A stretch of 64,000 bases of DNA from Raphanus sativus (GCF_000801105.2 NW_026615359.1:1-64000), one strand, 5' to 3'; counted from the first letter of the stretch, positions 23,410 through 35,189 are shown. The notes: generated by a model from the sequence alone, not told the origin. Numbers and translations are program-made.

Positions 23410-24732
23410 TGATATACCATGAATTTCACCCGTTTTTAGCCATGGTATATGAGAGTTTTCAATCATACTTACTACGTTTTCAAAGTATTTTAGAGTATTT
23501 TCAGGCACAGGTACTTAATTGAAGAAAGCAATACTTTTGAGATATTTTTAGAGTATTCTCACGAATGAAGAATCGACCGATAGGAAATATGCGAGATCGG
23601 ACTATTAGAGTCAATTACAATCGATCGACAAAAATCAAAGAGTGTCGATCGACATTAAGCCATTCGATGGATCACGATTAAGAAGATTTTCAAGTATCAC
23701 AAGTGTGCTATTTTTACACAATTAGTCTCTGGCCGCCTGTTAGGCTTTATATACTAGGGTTTTGTATCATTTTAGAGGCAGACTTGCGTAGAGACCTATT
23801 GGAGAAGAGAAGCAATTTGGCTACCTTAGGAGAAGAGTTAGAGTTGGAGAGATAGATCTGAGACTGCAAAACAGAGAAGATCTTGAACTCCCTTTTTATC
23901 TTACTCATTACTCTTTGTATTCCTTATTTCATGTTAAGTTTTATTCAAACCATCATGATCTTGTCTCTCATGAATATGTCTGAGTAAACCTAATTGTTAG
24001 ATTTAGGTTTCTCATAAGAGTGAATCATGTGATGAGATTGTGATATTTATTAGGGTTGTTAAATTAGTTCTTTCACTTACTTATTCTTAATACTAGATTT
24101 AGGATTGATCACCTTTAAATCTAGATCTTAGGATTGAAGAGACAACCAACTGTATACTCTCAATGCCATGAAACAAACTATAGTGATCTAACTGACTAGA
24201 CTCATGGGGAAAGGTGGTCTAGATCATTAGAGAACGTGTTCAACCAAATCGATAATGCTTGCTAGAATTACCATCGATCGATACAACCATCGTTGTAGCG
24301 ATCGATTGTATGAAAGGTGTATCGATCGATTAAGACGAAAGTCGTATCGATCAACTCTTTTCCGAGATCAACAAACGACAGTTGAGATCCGGGATCTAGT
24401 AAAGGAGACCCTACTGGTCGTACCAATTGATTGAGTTCAAGGACTAAAGCCCTATGTCACTTTCGAACTGCATAAATCATACCTGAGAAATACCTGAATC
24501 TAGCTATCTTCCCCATTTAGAAACAACCTTCACTTCAGTTACTGAACAACTCCCTTGTTCAAATTAATATTTACTGCTTTAAAACATATAAAACCTTAAG
24601 TATATCTTAATTTCTATTTAATTAAGCCTTCAAGTAATCCTAGAGTCCTTGTGGATTCGATCCCTAAGTACTGCATCTGAACCTCTTATTTGAGAGAGTA
24701 ATTCACTCCTAAGGGTAATTTGAGTGATATCA
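23410..24732 (+). mobile_element. Solo LTR of a retrotransposon
   Basis: Begins TGATATACC and ends GTGATATCA (TG...CA with an inverted terminal match). The 5-bp TSD GTTTT lies at 23405-23409 and 24733-24737. A TATA-like TTTATATACTAGGG lies near 23746. Internal copies of ATCGATCGAT occur near 23630-23660 and 24270-24350. Length 1323 bp and no internal coding region, so a solo LTR left by recombination; general look is Ty3/gypsy. Confidence 0.85.
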
Positions 24733-25214
24733 GTTTTCTCCCTTAGTTTTACTAAATTTTGACTAAGTTTTTCAACACAAACTTGTAAAAAATGTGATAT
24801 ACTTTGACTAGTTACTATTGTCTGTTTCCCTCCCTTAAGTGTTATTATTATAGGCCCCAATGATGATTATCGTTATGAGTTGGAAGAATGATTAAAATGA
24901 TTCTTAAAATTTTGTATCATATGAGGCTACCAACATTCTTGTTTATTAAGATGAAAAGAAGATCATTGGAGTTTATTATTGCATATGAGAGATCCAAAGA
25001 TAAAAAAAGGCAATTGAAGACAATTATTTCATTGATTTGTTAATGTGTAAACACATTGTTAGCAAATATATTACATTTTGGGAAACATTATTACTGATTT
25101 ACAAAAAAAATTCACAACTAAAGGAGTACATATGCAAATCATAATACATACCACAAACAAAACTTTTATAGAGCATTCATCTATAAAGACAAACTTGGAC
25201 TCCACTTGATATTA

Positions 25215-26545
25215 AAGAAGACTTCGCCAGAAGACTTCCAGAAAGTCCAGACGACTTCCAGAAAGTCCAGACAACTTATGCGAAGTCCAAGCGACTTACC
25301 TCCTGAAAGTCGTCTGGACTTCCTGGAAGTCGTCTAACAAATTATATTTTAGACGACTAACAAGTAAGTCGTCTCAGAAATCTTCCAGATCTGAAAACTC
25401 TGCATATCCAAATTCAAATCTGAAAAACCTGCACATCCAAATTGTTCAAATTAAATGGCTTAAAAATAAAGAAAATGAGTATAAAATTAGATAGCTATAC
25501 TTTTATAGAACACAAAACGTACATATCCAAGTAGAAAATACAACAGGAAGTTACCAAATGAAGAAAAATCAGACATAAAAATTCACCAAAACGCTGAGAT
25601 ATATTATGAAAGGGAGATACATGAAGAAGACTCCATCAGACGACTTCCAGGAAGTCCAGACGACTTCCAGAAAGTCCAGACGACTTCCAGAAAGTCCAGA
25701 CGACTTCCAGAAAGTCCAGACGACTAACCGGTAATCGTCTAGAAGTCTTTCAGATCTGAAAAACCTGCATATCCAAATCCATATCTGAAAAACCTTCATA
25801 TCCAAAAACGTTCAAATGACTTAAAAACAGATAAAAATGAGTGGAAGATTTGATAAATCTACTTTTATAGAACACACAAAAATACATATCTAAAATCAGT
25901 AGATATACCTTCAAATGAGTGAAAGATGAAAATAATGTGATGAAAAACCTGCTAAACAGATAAATTAGTGAAAAAGACATGAGACAAAAAATAGAAGGAC
26001 TAATTTTTTTAGCGGTAACTAAAATAGAAGACTTCCTAGACGACTTTCCAGACGACTTACAAGTGAGTCGTATGGTTAATATTATTCACTAGACGTATTA
26101 CAAGTTAGTCGTCTAGACCCTAAATACAACTCCTAAACTTAATTAACTAACTAAACACTTTATAAAATCAAATTAAACTTAAAATTGTTTACTATACACA
26201 GAAATAAACACATATAAGTAAAAATTTATTTAAAAAAAATATTCAAGCTTTCCAAAATCTAACCTTAAGAATACATATAATACTTACAACATATGTTGTC
26301 AAACCCTACAACCAAGAATATCATGATTAACTATTTTCACTCATCTAAGCTGAAAACTATTCAATTTATTATATCTTTAATTTACATCACTTAAAACTGT
26401 TTATAATGACATGATTTTAATTTTTCATTTGTCAAATATTTTTTTAAAAGGTTTATAAATTTTTCTAAGATCAACTACACTAGACGACTAACTTGGAAGT
26501 CGTCTAGCGACTAACTTGGAGCTAGACGACTTCCAGCATCTCAGA
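25215..26545. repeat. Second block of GACGACTT palindromes and a 20-bp tandem repeat
   Basis: The right half of the Mutator-like element holds more units of the same family (near 25290, 25350, 25720, 26038, 26090, 26480). At 25641-25720 CGACTTCCAGAAAGTCCAGA is repeated four times head to tail with one variant. The neighbourhoods of 25390-25560 and 25745-25910 (AGATCTGAAAA, CTGCATATCCAAA) are direct repeats of each other. Confidence 0.8.
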
Positions 26546-26733
26546 CGATTTAGCGAGGCTATTTTCGTAAAAATAACTTCTATTTTTTTTTTTTTTTGGT
26601 CACAAGGGGCTGACTGTAATTTTACAAGGCTTTTAGGTTAGATTTTCATTTGATTCAAATTTGAGTATTAGATTTGCATTTAAAATCATGTTTTGAATAA
26701 TCTTCGGCAATTTCTCGTTTTTATGTATGTATA

Positions 26734-26735
<2 letters not shown>

Positions 26736-26787
<52 letters not shown>

Positions 26788-26812
26788 TATATATATTATA
26801 TAGAGAGAGAGA
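26736..26812. repeat. (TA)n and (GA)n microsatellite
   Basis: An almost pure TA run with two short interruptions, ending in GAGAGAGAGA. Confidence 0.93.
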
Positions 26813-28182
26813 ATTATTTTATAGTATTTCTCAAATATCTAAATTTTATAGTTTGTTTGTTTTATTCAATTATATATATATGTATATGATTGATGTATGA
26901 ATTAGCTGATTTTCAGTTATGTGAAGAAAATGAAGCCCAAATACATTTTAGACAAAAATTTAAGTTGATTAACCAAATTTATAAATGAACAATTTAATCT
27001 GTTAAAGAAATATTATAGTATCATTTTCATTGGAAATCTATACAATGATCATTTCATAAATTTGTTAAAAAAAGAAAAGATCATCTCATAAATAAAAATA
27101 ATAGAAGAGAGAATTAAGAAAGAGTTCTCAAACCAGCTTTTCCTTTTTACAAAATATAAAAATTTATGTGAAAGTGTTTCAACATTCTTCTGTCAAATAA
27201 AAAAGGATTGGACGTTTTTATGATAACGTTTCTGTAACATCTGGGAATTTCTTGATAGGCAAGTAGGCGTTGATTGAATCTGGCGTCACTGATGATCTCA
27301 TGACATCTGAGTTTATTTTATGTCAACAAGCAGTGAATAATAGGCAAAAAGGCTGGGTTTGTCGGCCAGTCCTCTTTCTTTCGTGTTATTTAAATAGGTA
27401 TGGTACACGTTCTTTTTTTGTTTCAGTGAGTATAGTACACGTTCACATGTATATGTACTAGAATTTCAAATATATTACTTAATCAGAGTCGTCCGTTTGA
27501 GGATCGAACATTATTGTGTTCTACAAGAATATGACTTTCTCATCTAAGTCTCTATGATAATCTCCTGTCATTTGTCTTCTTTAACAAAGTGCTTTTGATT
27601 GGTTAAAAGTCCTTTATTCTTTGCTTAAATAAATAAAAAGAATAAAATGGTATTAATATTCGTTTTATATCTGATTTTTTTTATATTGAATACATTATCG
27701 TATGATTAATATTCGTTTTATATCTGATTTTTTTTATATTGAATACATTATCGTATAATCTTATTTTTATAATAAATAATATGAAACTACTTGTAATATA
27801 TATAATATTGATAAATAATTTTACAGGTAATTTTATAAGAGATTCTTTCTATAACACATAGATCGACGATAGAAAAATTATATTCTCTAAAAATCAAATC
27901 CGGTGTAAAAAGTTTTAAATCTTAATCAATAAGTGAATACTATTTCTATGATTATTTTATTTTTGTGTGGGGAAAAGAAAGAAGAAGAAATTAGTAAAAG
28001 ACAATAAAAATGTGAGATGTGAAATATCAGACACTTGGAGATAATGTAGTAGATAAAGGAAAGAAATAATTATTAAGTGAAAATAAAAGAATAGGAGAGT
28101 AAAGAAACAGAGAGAAAGTGGGGGAGGTGAAGGACGTGAATAATAGTGGTGGTGGTGAGAAGTTTCTGGAAATAAAATAACA
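26813..28182. other. Intergenic DNA and upstream region of the GST gene
   Basis: No gene. A 53-bp unit (ATTAATATTCGTTTTATATC...) is present twice head to tail at 27652-27704 and 27705-27757, with one or two differences. The 150 bp before the GST start codon are G/A-rich on the plus strand and should hold its upstream promoter; I could not identify a clear ocs-type element. Confidence 0.55.
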
Positions 28183-29426
28183 ATGCGAACCATTCTCCAA
28201 GGAAGTCTCCTTCCTCCTCCTCCTATAAAACTCAGCCACTCGTCCCTTCTCTTCTCCCCATCCCATTCTCATTATTCCAACTTGAAATTCACAACCAAAT
28301 CTTCTCCTTCTCCTCCGACAATCACCATGGCCAGCATCAAAGTCCACGGAGTCCCCATGTCCACCGCCACCATGCGGGTTCTCGCTGCTCTTTACGAGAA
28401 GGACCTCGACTTCGAGTTGATCCCCGTCGACATGAGAGCCGGTGCTCACAAGCAGGAGCCTTTCGTTTCCCTCAACGTAAGTCCCCTTCTCTCTCTACAC
28501 ACACTAACAGCTTTTCATCATCGGATTCAGATCTGACGTTTCTTTACTTCTTTCTTTTTTTAGCCCTTCGGTCAAATCCCTGCTCTCCAAGACGGTGACT
28601 TAACTCTATTTGGTGAGTTTTTTTGTTGTTGTTGTTTGGTTAATTATTACAGAGAAATTCCCTTATGTAGTTTTTTTTAAGTTTATCTTCTCAAAAAAAT
28701 AGAGGTAAATGACCAAAAAAATATTCTATTAAAAGATAAAATATGTATTTATATTTTTTTGGATTAACTGATCTAGAGTTAGAGTTTAAAATTAAAATAG
28801 CAAAATATGAGTTTCAAATTTCAAAAAACTAAAATTTTCAAAAATAAAAAAAAAAATTATTTTGATCATTTTATCTTTTGAATGCTATTTTGTGACAAAA
28901 ATTTAAAAATATTTATTTGAGAAATTGCTCTAAATTATATCCATCAATGATTGCTGATTTTTTTTTTTTTTAAACAGAGTCACGAGCAATCACAGAGTAC
29001 ATAGCGGATGAATACAGTGAGAAAGGTGAGAAGCTTATGTGCCCAGGGTGCAACAAAGTCAAGGCAATCACCAAGGTCTGGCTTAATGTTGAAGGTCAAC
29101 AGTTTGACCCTATCGCCTCCAAGATCGCCTTCGAGCGTATCTTCAAAGGCATGTTTGGCATGACCACCGATCCAGCCGCTGTCCAGGAGCTCGAAGGCAA
29201 GCTCGTCAGGGTCTTGGATATCTACGAGGCAAGGCTCTCCAAATCTGAGTTCCTCGCTTGTGATTGCTTCACTTTGGCTGATCTCCACCACCTCCCTGTC
29301 ATCCACTACTTGATGGGTACTGACTCCAAGACACTCTTTGAGTCTCGCCCTAAGGTTGCCGAGTGGGTCAAGAAGATCACTGCCAGGCCTGCTTGGGCTA
29401 AGGTCGTTGACCTTCAGAAACAGTAA
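28183..29426 (+). CDS. GSTF8: Phi-class glutathione S-transferase, GSTF8-like, 263 aa
   Basis: Three exons: 28183-28476, 28564-28612 and 28978-29426 (792 nt). All borders are GT/AG and the frame is continuous. Residues 1-48 are a Ser/Pro-rich extension like a plastid transit peptide; Met49 (28327) begins the GST proper, [19 protein letters not shown], with the catalytic Ser of phi GSTs. The thioredoxin-like domain continues through NPFGQIPAL and ESRAI (glutathione site); the all-helical C-terminal domain ends [10 protein letters not shown]. The enzyme conjugates glutathione to electrophiles and reduces peroxides. Length from Met49 (215 aa) and the extension both fit Arabidopsis GSTF8, where long (plastid) and short (cytosolic) forms arise from different transcription starts; the internal TATA box here supports the same. 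Poly(A) signals AATAAA at 29454 and 29564. Confidence 0.95.
28224..28230 (+). promoter_or_regulatory. Internal TATA box for the short GST form
   Basis: TATAAAA lies within the sequence coding for the N-terminal extension, 97 bp before the ATG of the short form at 28327. A start about 30 bases downstream would give a transcript with a ~70-base leader lacking the first ATG. In Arabidopsis GSTF8 the main transcript also begins inside the long-form coding region. Confidence 0.65.
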
Positions 29427-29641
29427 TGAACGAGGCTTTTGTTTAATTTCTCAAATAAAATGATTGTACCTCTGTGTGTTTTGTGTTAGTATTGTAATCT
29501 TCTTTTCACTTTCTTACCCTTTTCCTCTCTGTTTCTGTGTTTGTTGGGTCGTCGTTTATGTGCAATAAAACAACATTCTGATTATACTCAAATCACCCCA
29601 AGCTAACTTAAATCTTTTATTCAATAATAAAAACTGGACAG
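29427..29641. terminator. Shared 3' region of converging GST and glucosidase genes
   Basis: The two stop codons are only 215 bp apart. AATAAA is present on the plus strand at 29454-29459 and 29564-29569; the minus-strand gene must end its transcript in the same interval or within the GST 3' end. Confidence 0.6.
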
Positions 29642-32600
29642 CTAAATGAAACTACTAGGAAGTGGGTGGAGAAGACACAATTGCATGATGTCTTGGGAAG
29701 CAAGAAAGGTGGTTTTGCCCTTGAGAAAAGCAGAGTACCAATGTGCAGACAGTTTTGGAGATCTCTTGCGATGAGGATGACTGAAATTCACAGAGTAGAG
29801 TCCAAAACTGAACTTGTATCCACTCAGTAACTCATACAGGTCCATAAATGACCATACGAAGTAGCCTCTTGTGTCTGACCCATTCCTGCACGTAGTAATG
29901 TTTAAGGTTTTTCCCCCCGACAAACAAAAAGAAACAGAGAGGAGGAAGTAAGAAACACATTTTCCGTACCTAACGGCTTTGAGGACAGCACCCATGTAAG
30001 CATGTAAGAACTCAACCCTTGGTGTGTCCTCCTGCTGCAGCTGCAAATCTTGCTTCATCGGTTTACCTATACGTTTGCATCGGCAAAAGAGTTGAGCAGA
30101 GAAAAACAAAAACAAGATCTAGAGAGAGATATAGGGACCATTCTCAAGAATGTAGACAGGGGGATTGCCATAGCTCTGCTTTATATACTCCAGGACACCT
30201 TCCATAGCCCATGGAGCAACTTCATACTTTGTCCAAACCAAAAAAAAAACAAGAAAACAAATAAGAAAGATGCATTAAAAAAGTGTCTGAACCATTAACT
30301 GTATAAGGAATATTACGAGTTTTGAATCTGAACTCGGTAGCTTAAAACTTTGTACCTCAAAGGCTGTGAAATTCCCAGCGTCTGTCCACAATGAAGATGA
30401 AAAAGAGAATGGTTAGCAAAAAACAAAACAAAGTAGAGTCTTTGTTTTGTTTACTGAAAAGATTAGGTGATATGAATCCTACATGTCAATGATACGCCCA
30501 TGTCTGCGAAGAATCTCGAGTCTCCTGGAAGAAAAGGTTTTGATTTGGCGTCTGAGACAGAAGCCGCAAGATAGTGAATGACTCCTACAAAGTCAGATGA
30601 GCCTTTAACTTGTTCTGATTCTTCCTTTGTGAAAACTGGCAGTCTTGTTCCAATGGTTCTTTTCATTTCATCCGGATAGTCTCCATATGTAAGAGGCCCA
30701 AGCATCCTGAGTTTTACATATTAGATTTTTTTTTTTGAAAACTTGGCTATGAAAATTATTTTGGAGCCGTTAGTGACTGACTGACTCACCAGGCGAAGAA
30801 GAAATCTTTGAATCTTTGAACTGCCATTTCATCATCCTTGGAGTTAGTACTAGGTCTGAATCCTATTGCAAATATGCTGAATCCTACAGAACCTCCTTGC
30901 GTATCCTGCATTATGTTGCTTCTTTTGTCATCAAACTCGTACATTTCAAGAGAGGGTTTATAAAATGTACAAGCAAAGTATTACCTTGTACTTTTGCTTG
31001 TATAGCCTTGAAGTAGAGGCGTGCGCAAGCAGCAAATTATGGGCTACGATATATGGTTCAGTGGAAGAGTTGCCTGAAAAGCAGGTAGAACAACGACCAG
31101 GTGGTGTACCCCCACCATCGTAACCTCCAATAGTGAATATATTAGCCTCGTTGATTGTGGTCCAGAATTTTACTTGGTTTCCAAACTCTCTGAAGCAAAC
31201 ATCTGCATACGCAGTAAAGTCTTTGCTGCATGCAATATTGGCAAATAAAAAGCATGTGTTAGTTAGTTTTCTGGTAATGTTTTAGTCAGAATAAATAGAA
31301 GCTAAGTAAATGCCACCTACATAATTCTGCGATTAAGCCATCCTTCATATTCACCTACATAAAAGTTCAGAACCAAACTCTTAGCCCCGCGGAAATAAGT
31401 AATTGGATATAAATATGAATACGGGTGTTACCGTGGGTTACAAGTTCATGGATGAAGTTCCTGTAGAACTGTAGACCTTTTGAGTTAACAGGACCTCTCC
31501 CATCTAATGAGATTATAACACATAAACTGAATTGGTCCCTTCAAAAAACAAAGATGAAAAACGGGGGAGCATGTCATAGCCTAGAGGAAACACTAACTGG
31601 GTATAAGCCTAGACCAAGAGATGGAGAATCTGAATGCATCTAAGCCAGTTTCCACCATCAGCTGCACATCTTCCTGCAGAGTAACAGTTGTAAAGCATGT
31701 CATAGCAGGCCTGTATCATAGTGGTGTTAACAACTTTGCCAATCAAATAAAAATATATTTTTCTTTATTTTAAAAAGGAGTTTGCATTAGAGTCCAAAGA
31801 AAGAGAAAGTGAACCTTGTACTTGTGATACCCATCGCAAGCTATGTCTCCATTATCTAAGTTACCTGTTGAAACCATTGAATTTCAAAAATTGATGTTGA
31901 CGTCAAGAAATTTGTTAAACACCTCCTAATTTTGGGTGGTAATATAATAATAAAACTAGATTTTTACCCGCACGCCCGTGCGGGTGTATATTTTTTTATA
32001 AAATATGTTATTTTCATGTTAACATTAAATTTGAGAAGAAAACCCGAATCCAAAAAATCAAATCGATCCCGATCCAAAAAGAGTACCAAACCCGGAGTAA
32101 AATTGTTTAATATCAAAATTTTGGTATTTAGAGAGTTAAAACTGAATCTGATCCGGACCGAAGTATTTCAGATACCCGAATGTATTTGAAATAGATTTAT
32201 ATACTGATATATATATATATATATTATTTTTAGATTTAATGTATATAAAAATGTTCATAATATATATGGTACTTATAAGTATTTAATTATTGATTATTAT
32301 CTAAATATTTAAATCAAACCAATTTATATGTTAAGTTCAGGTATTCTGATATATGTTATTCAAGTTTATATGTAATATATTATTTTGTTATATATATTGA
32401 GAAATTTAAAGTATATAATGATTTTTAAAAAAATATTTTATGATTTATTTTAGACAGATGATATTTTTTAGATAATTAGATTAGCTTATTTTTCATATAT
32501 TTTAAAGTTGACTCAAATAGATAGTTTTCATAATATAATAGATTTTTATTTTTTTTAATAAAATAATTCATTATTTTTTTAATATACTACTATATATGTT

Positions 32601-33556
32601 ATCGAAACAACAGGTATATCTATTTTTATACTGCTATTCATGTTTCCAAACATACCTATTTTTTAAATTGATATTTATGTTTCCAAATAAATCTATTTTT
32701 TAAACTGCTATCCAAGTTTTCAAACAAATATCTTTTTAAAATTATTATCTATATTTCCAAAAAACCTAATTTGCAGTTCAGTTTTAATAATATAGATTTA
32801 TTTCATCTAAAACATATAATCCAATTGAGTATTGTTATTTAAAGTTACAATATTATAGTTATGTATTAGTTTTGGTTGCAAAGCTATTCGAATGTGAATT
32901 AGGCAATGGATTAAACACTATCTTTTTACAATTTGATACAGATATATAAGTTTTGATTGTGTGAACTATGAGTATGAGTTCAATTTTATAGTTAAGAGAT
33001 TTTATGGTTACAGATATTCAAACTAACGATATTTGGGCCCATAAAATGTTAATGGGCTTCGATTTGTGTTGGAATATGGCGTAAAATATGGTTTAGTCAA
33101 TCTTTAACGGTTTTGTAAATCATTAATCTCAGTGGCAATCATCCGTAAATAATCAAAGGAAGTAAGGATTATTTCCCATTTGTACTTCACTTTTAATAGG
33201 ATAGATTCCAAAATTGATGTTAGAAAGTAAAAACGAGCAAGCATGGTTTGACTAACATCAAAACACCAAAAATAGAAAGGCTTACGAGAGTGAACATAAG
33301 TATCCCAGACGCTAGGCTTTTTCCCATCTTCATCGAAAGCTCCTTCCCACTTTTCAGAGGCCAAACAAACATTCGTTATTCAAATGAAACCAAGAAAAAA
33401 AAAAGAAGAAAACATCGTCTTCCTTACCTGATAAGCAGAAGTGCCGGATCCGAAAGCGAAGCCGTGAGGGAAATCGTATCTGGTGTAATTAGCATCGCAG
33501 CCGCATCTCACAGTAGCGAGAGTAGCTGCCAGGAGGAATATGGTAATCCGATCCAT
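29642..33556 (-). CDS. GH1 beta-glucosidase (BGLU11-like), 486 aa, one segment missing
   Basis: Thirteen exons with GT/AG borders: 33428-33556, 33286-33349, 31815-31864, 31598-31673, 31432-31503, 31321-31354, 30985-31225, 30790-30905, 30483-30706, 30356-30381, 30139-30226, 29970-30066, 29642-29885 (1461 nt, no stop). The protein starts with a signal peptide ([16 protein letters not shown]), then [19 protein letters not shown], acid/base Glu168 in TTINEAN, nucleophile Glu372 in YILENG, and [10 protein letters not shown]. Family members hydrolyse beta-glucosides or transfer sugar in the apoplast or vacuole; the substrate cannot be read from sequence. Exon 6 is only 34 nt: the usual ~18 residues with the TLxHFDxPQ motif (glycon-binding His) are absent, although the frame continues. 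Intron 2 holds a 1.25 kb Helitron. An upstream in-frame Met at 33622 lacks signal-peptide character. Confidence 0.87.
31956..33205 (-). mobile_element. Non-autonomous Helitron in intron 2 of the glucosidase
   Basis: On the minus strand: 5' end TCTATCCTATTAAAAGTGAAG at 33205, 3' hairpin CCCGCACGGGCGTGCGGG followed by TAAAAATCTAG ending at 31956. Host A at 31955 and T at 33206 show insertion between A and T. No coding sequence. Same orientation as the host gene. Confidence 0.9.
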
Positions 33557-33783
33557 TCCTCTCTTTCTTGGCTGGCTCCATGCATGGTTCGTGTAAACCA
33601 TAAAGTAGACAAAACCTTCCACTTACCGGCTCTAGTTATTTGTGTGACCAAGAATGAAACTAGTATCCATTTCCAATGGTCACTATTATATTGTACTATA
33701 GTGTAGAGGCCCTACCAAAGTCTTCTTTTTTCTTTTTTTTTTGTACTTTTAAAACACAACAACAAATCAGTCAATCAATTAAA

Positions 33784-34907
33784 GGATTTTTAACGTAAAA
33801 AACCTTCAACTAAGTTTGTTTTGGGTAAAAACTCTCAAACTAAATATTTAACGAAATAACCCTCAAATTTAGTTTTATTTAATGAATTAAACCATCTCAG
33901 GTCATAATTACCGGTACTACTGATAAATCTTTACTTTAGGGGGTTTTACAATAAGTTAAAGGGTTTTACAATTAAAAATGAAAATTAAAAAAATCCAAAA
34001 TATAATAACATTATAAAAATTAGTAACTTTAATTTCCAAAATTAGCATTTAAAAAAATTATATAGATATATAAGTCTGATTTTTTTTTAAAAAATCAACA
34101 TTATATATGTATAAATTATAAATGTAAAAACCCAAAAAATATAAAAGGAATATCTAAAGCTTTACTTGTATTAAAAATTATCTAAAGTTTTTTAAATATG
34201 TAAAAGACAATTAAATATAATAAAAATTATATCTTATATAGTAACTTTAATTTTCAAAATTATCATTTTAAAAAATTTCTATAAACATATGAGTCTGTTT
34301 TTTTTAAATCAACATTATATATGTATAAATAAAAAATGTATTATTAAAGTTATACATATATAATGTTGATTTTGAAAAAACAAATCAGACTCATATATTT
34401 ATAGAAATTATTAAAAATGCTAATTTGAAAATTAAAGTTACTAGATAATATATAATTTTTGGTATATTTTCTTGTCTTTTACATTTTTTAATTTTTAGAT
34501 AATTTTTGTTACAATTCAAGCTTTAGATAATTTTTTTCTATTTTTGGATTTTTTACATTTTTAATTTATACATATATATTGTTGATTTAAAAAAAAAATC
34601 AGACTCACATATCTATATAAATTAAAAAATGCTAATTTTTAAAATTAAAGTTACTAATTTTTAGACAATTTTATTATATTTTGGATTTTTTTTATTTTTT
34701 TATTTTAATGATAAAACCTCCCCTCCCCGAGTTATGTTCACTTAATGTAAAAATAAACTAAAGATTTACCAGTATTACCAGTAATTATGACCTGAGAGAA
34801 TTTAATTCATTAAATAAAATTAATTTGGGAATTTTTTCGTTAAATACTTAGTTTAAAGGTTTTTATCCAAAACAAATTTACCTGAGGGGTTTTAGCGTCA
34901 AAAATAC
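33784..34907. mobile_element. Fold-back element with 9-bp TSD (Mutator-like, non-autonomous)
   Basis: TCAATTAAA flanks it at 33775-33783 and 34908-34916. Left end GGATTTTTAACGTAAAAAAC and right end (inverted) GTATTTTTGACGCTAAAACC open long inverted repeats; the mirrored blocks (CAGGTCATAATTACCGGTA against TACCAGTAATTATGACCTG) extend almost to the middle, so nearly all 1.12 kb is palindromic. No transposase. It lies about 230 bp upstream of the glucosidase start codon. Confidence 0.86.
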
Positions 34908-35118
34908 TCAATTAAAATAGTACACCGTCACAAATAAATACAAAAAAAAACCACGAAAGCTACTGAACAAGTTTCAGACAAAATATGTTGACAAGCCCAT
35001 TCTTTATGAGAGGGCAGATCTGGTGCAACTGCTGCTTGAATTTGATTCTCATCGTAGACTATCCAAAACCAAAAGCCGATGAACACCCAACCAACCAACT
35101 ACGTTGACTCAAAAAGAA

Positions 35119-35189
35119 TGCGCATCCAGGGAATCGAACCCTGGTCAGTACCGTGGGAGGGTACTATGATACCACTACACCAGATGCGC
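35119..35189 (-). tRNA. tRNA-Gly (anticodon CCC)
   Basis: Minus strand begins GCGCATCTGGTGTAGTGG (acceptor, D arm with A box TGGTGTAGTGG). The anticodon stem GTACC/GGTAC encloses the loop CTCCCAC, giving CCC. The T arm is CCAGGGTTCGATTCCCTGG with a perfect B box, and the acceptor closes GATGCGC plus A. All four stems pair without mismatch in the acceptor and T arm; 71 nt, no intron. It reads GGG codons. Lies about 130 bp downstream of the ALG3 relic. Confidence 0.96.

Larger units (their letters stand above)
21481..26717. mobile_element. 5.2 kb Mutator-like element with palindrome arrays
   Basis: TTTTTATGTA flanks it at 21471-21480 and 26718-26727, a 10-bp TSD. The left end (GGGATTTTTGCAAAATTGAC then TCAAAACATGA) is matched in inverted form at the right end (CGAGAAATTGCCGAAGATTA then TTCAAAACATGA), and further along both arms carry ...TTACGAAAATG/TTACGAAAATA. 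No transposase. The interior is made of GACGACTTAC...GTAAGTCGTC units (see separate entries) and has received a Harbinger MITE and a solo LTR. Without these insertions the element would be about 3.6 kb. A weak open stretch (21554-21997) is not recognisable. Confidence 0.8.

Noticed and set aside
28027..28449. 140-codon minus-strand frame over the GST first exon
   Set aside because: Antisense shadow; plus-strand GST exon is unmistakable.
30019..30298. Plus-strand small frames across the glucosidase 3' exons
   Set aside because: Antisense shadows of exons 11 and 12, which have clear family sequence on the minus strand.
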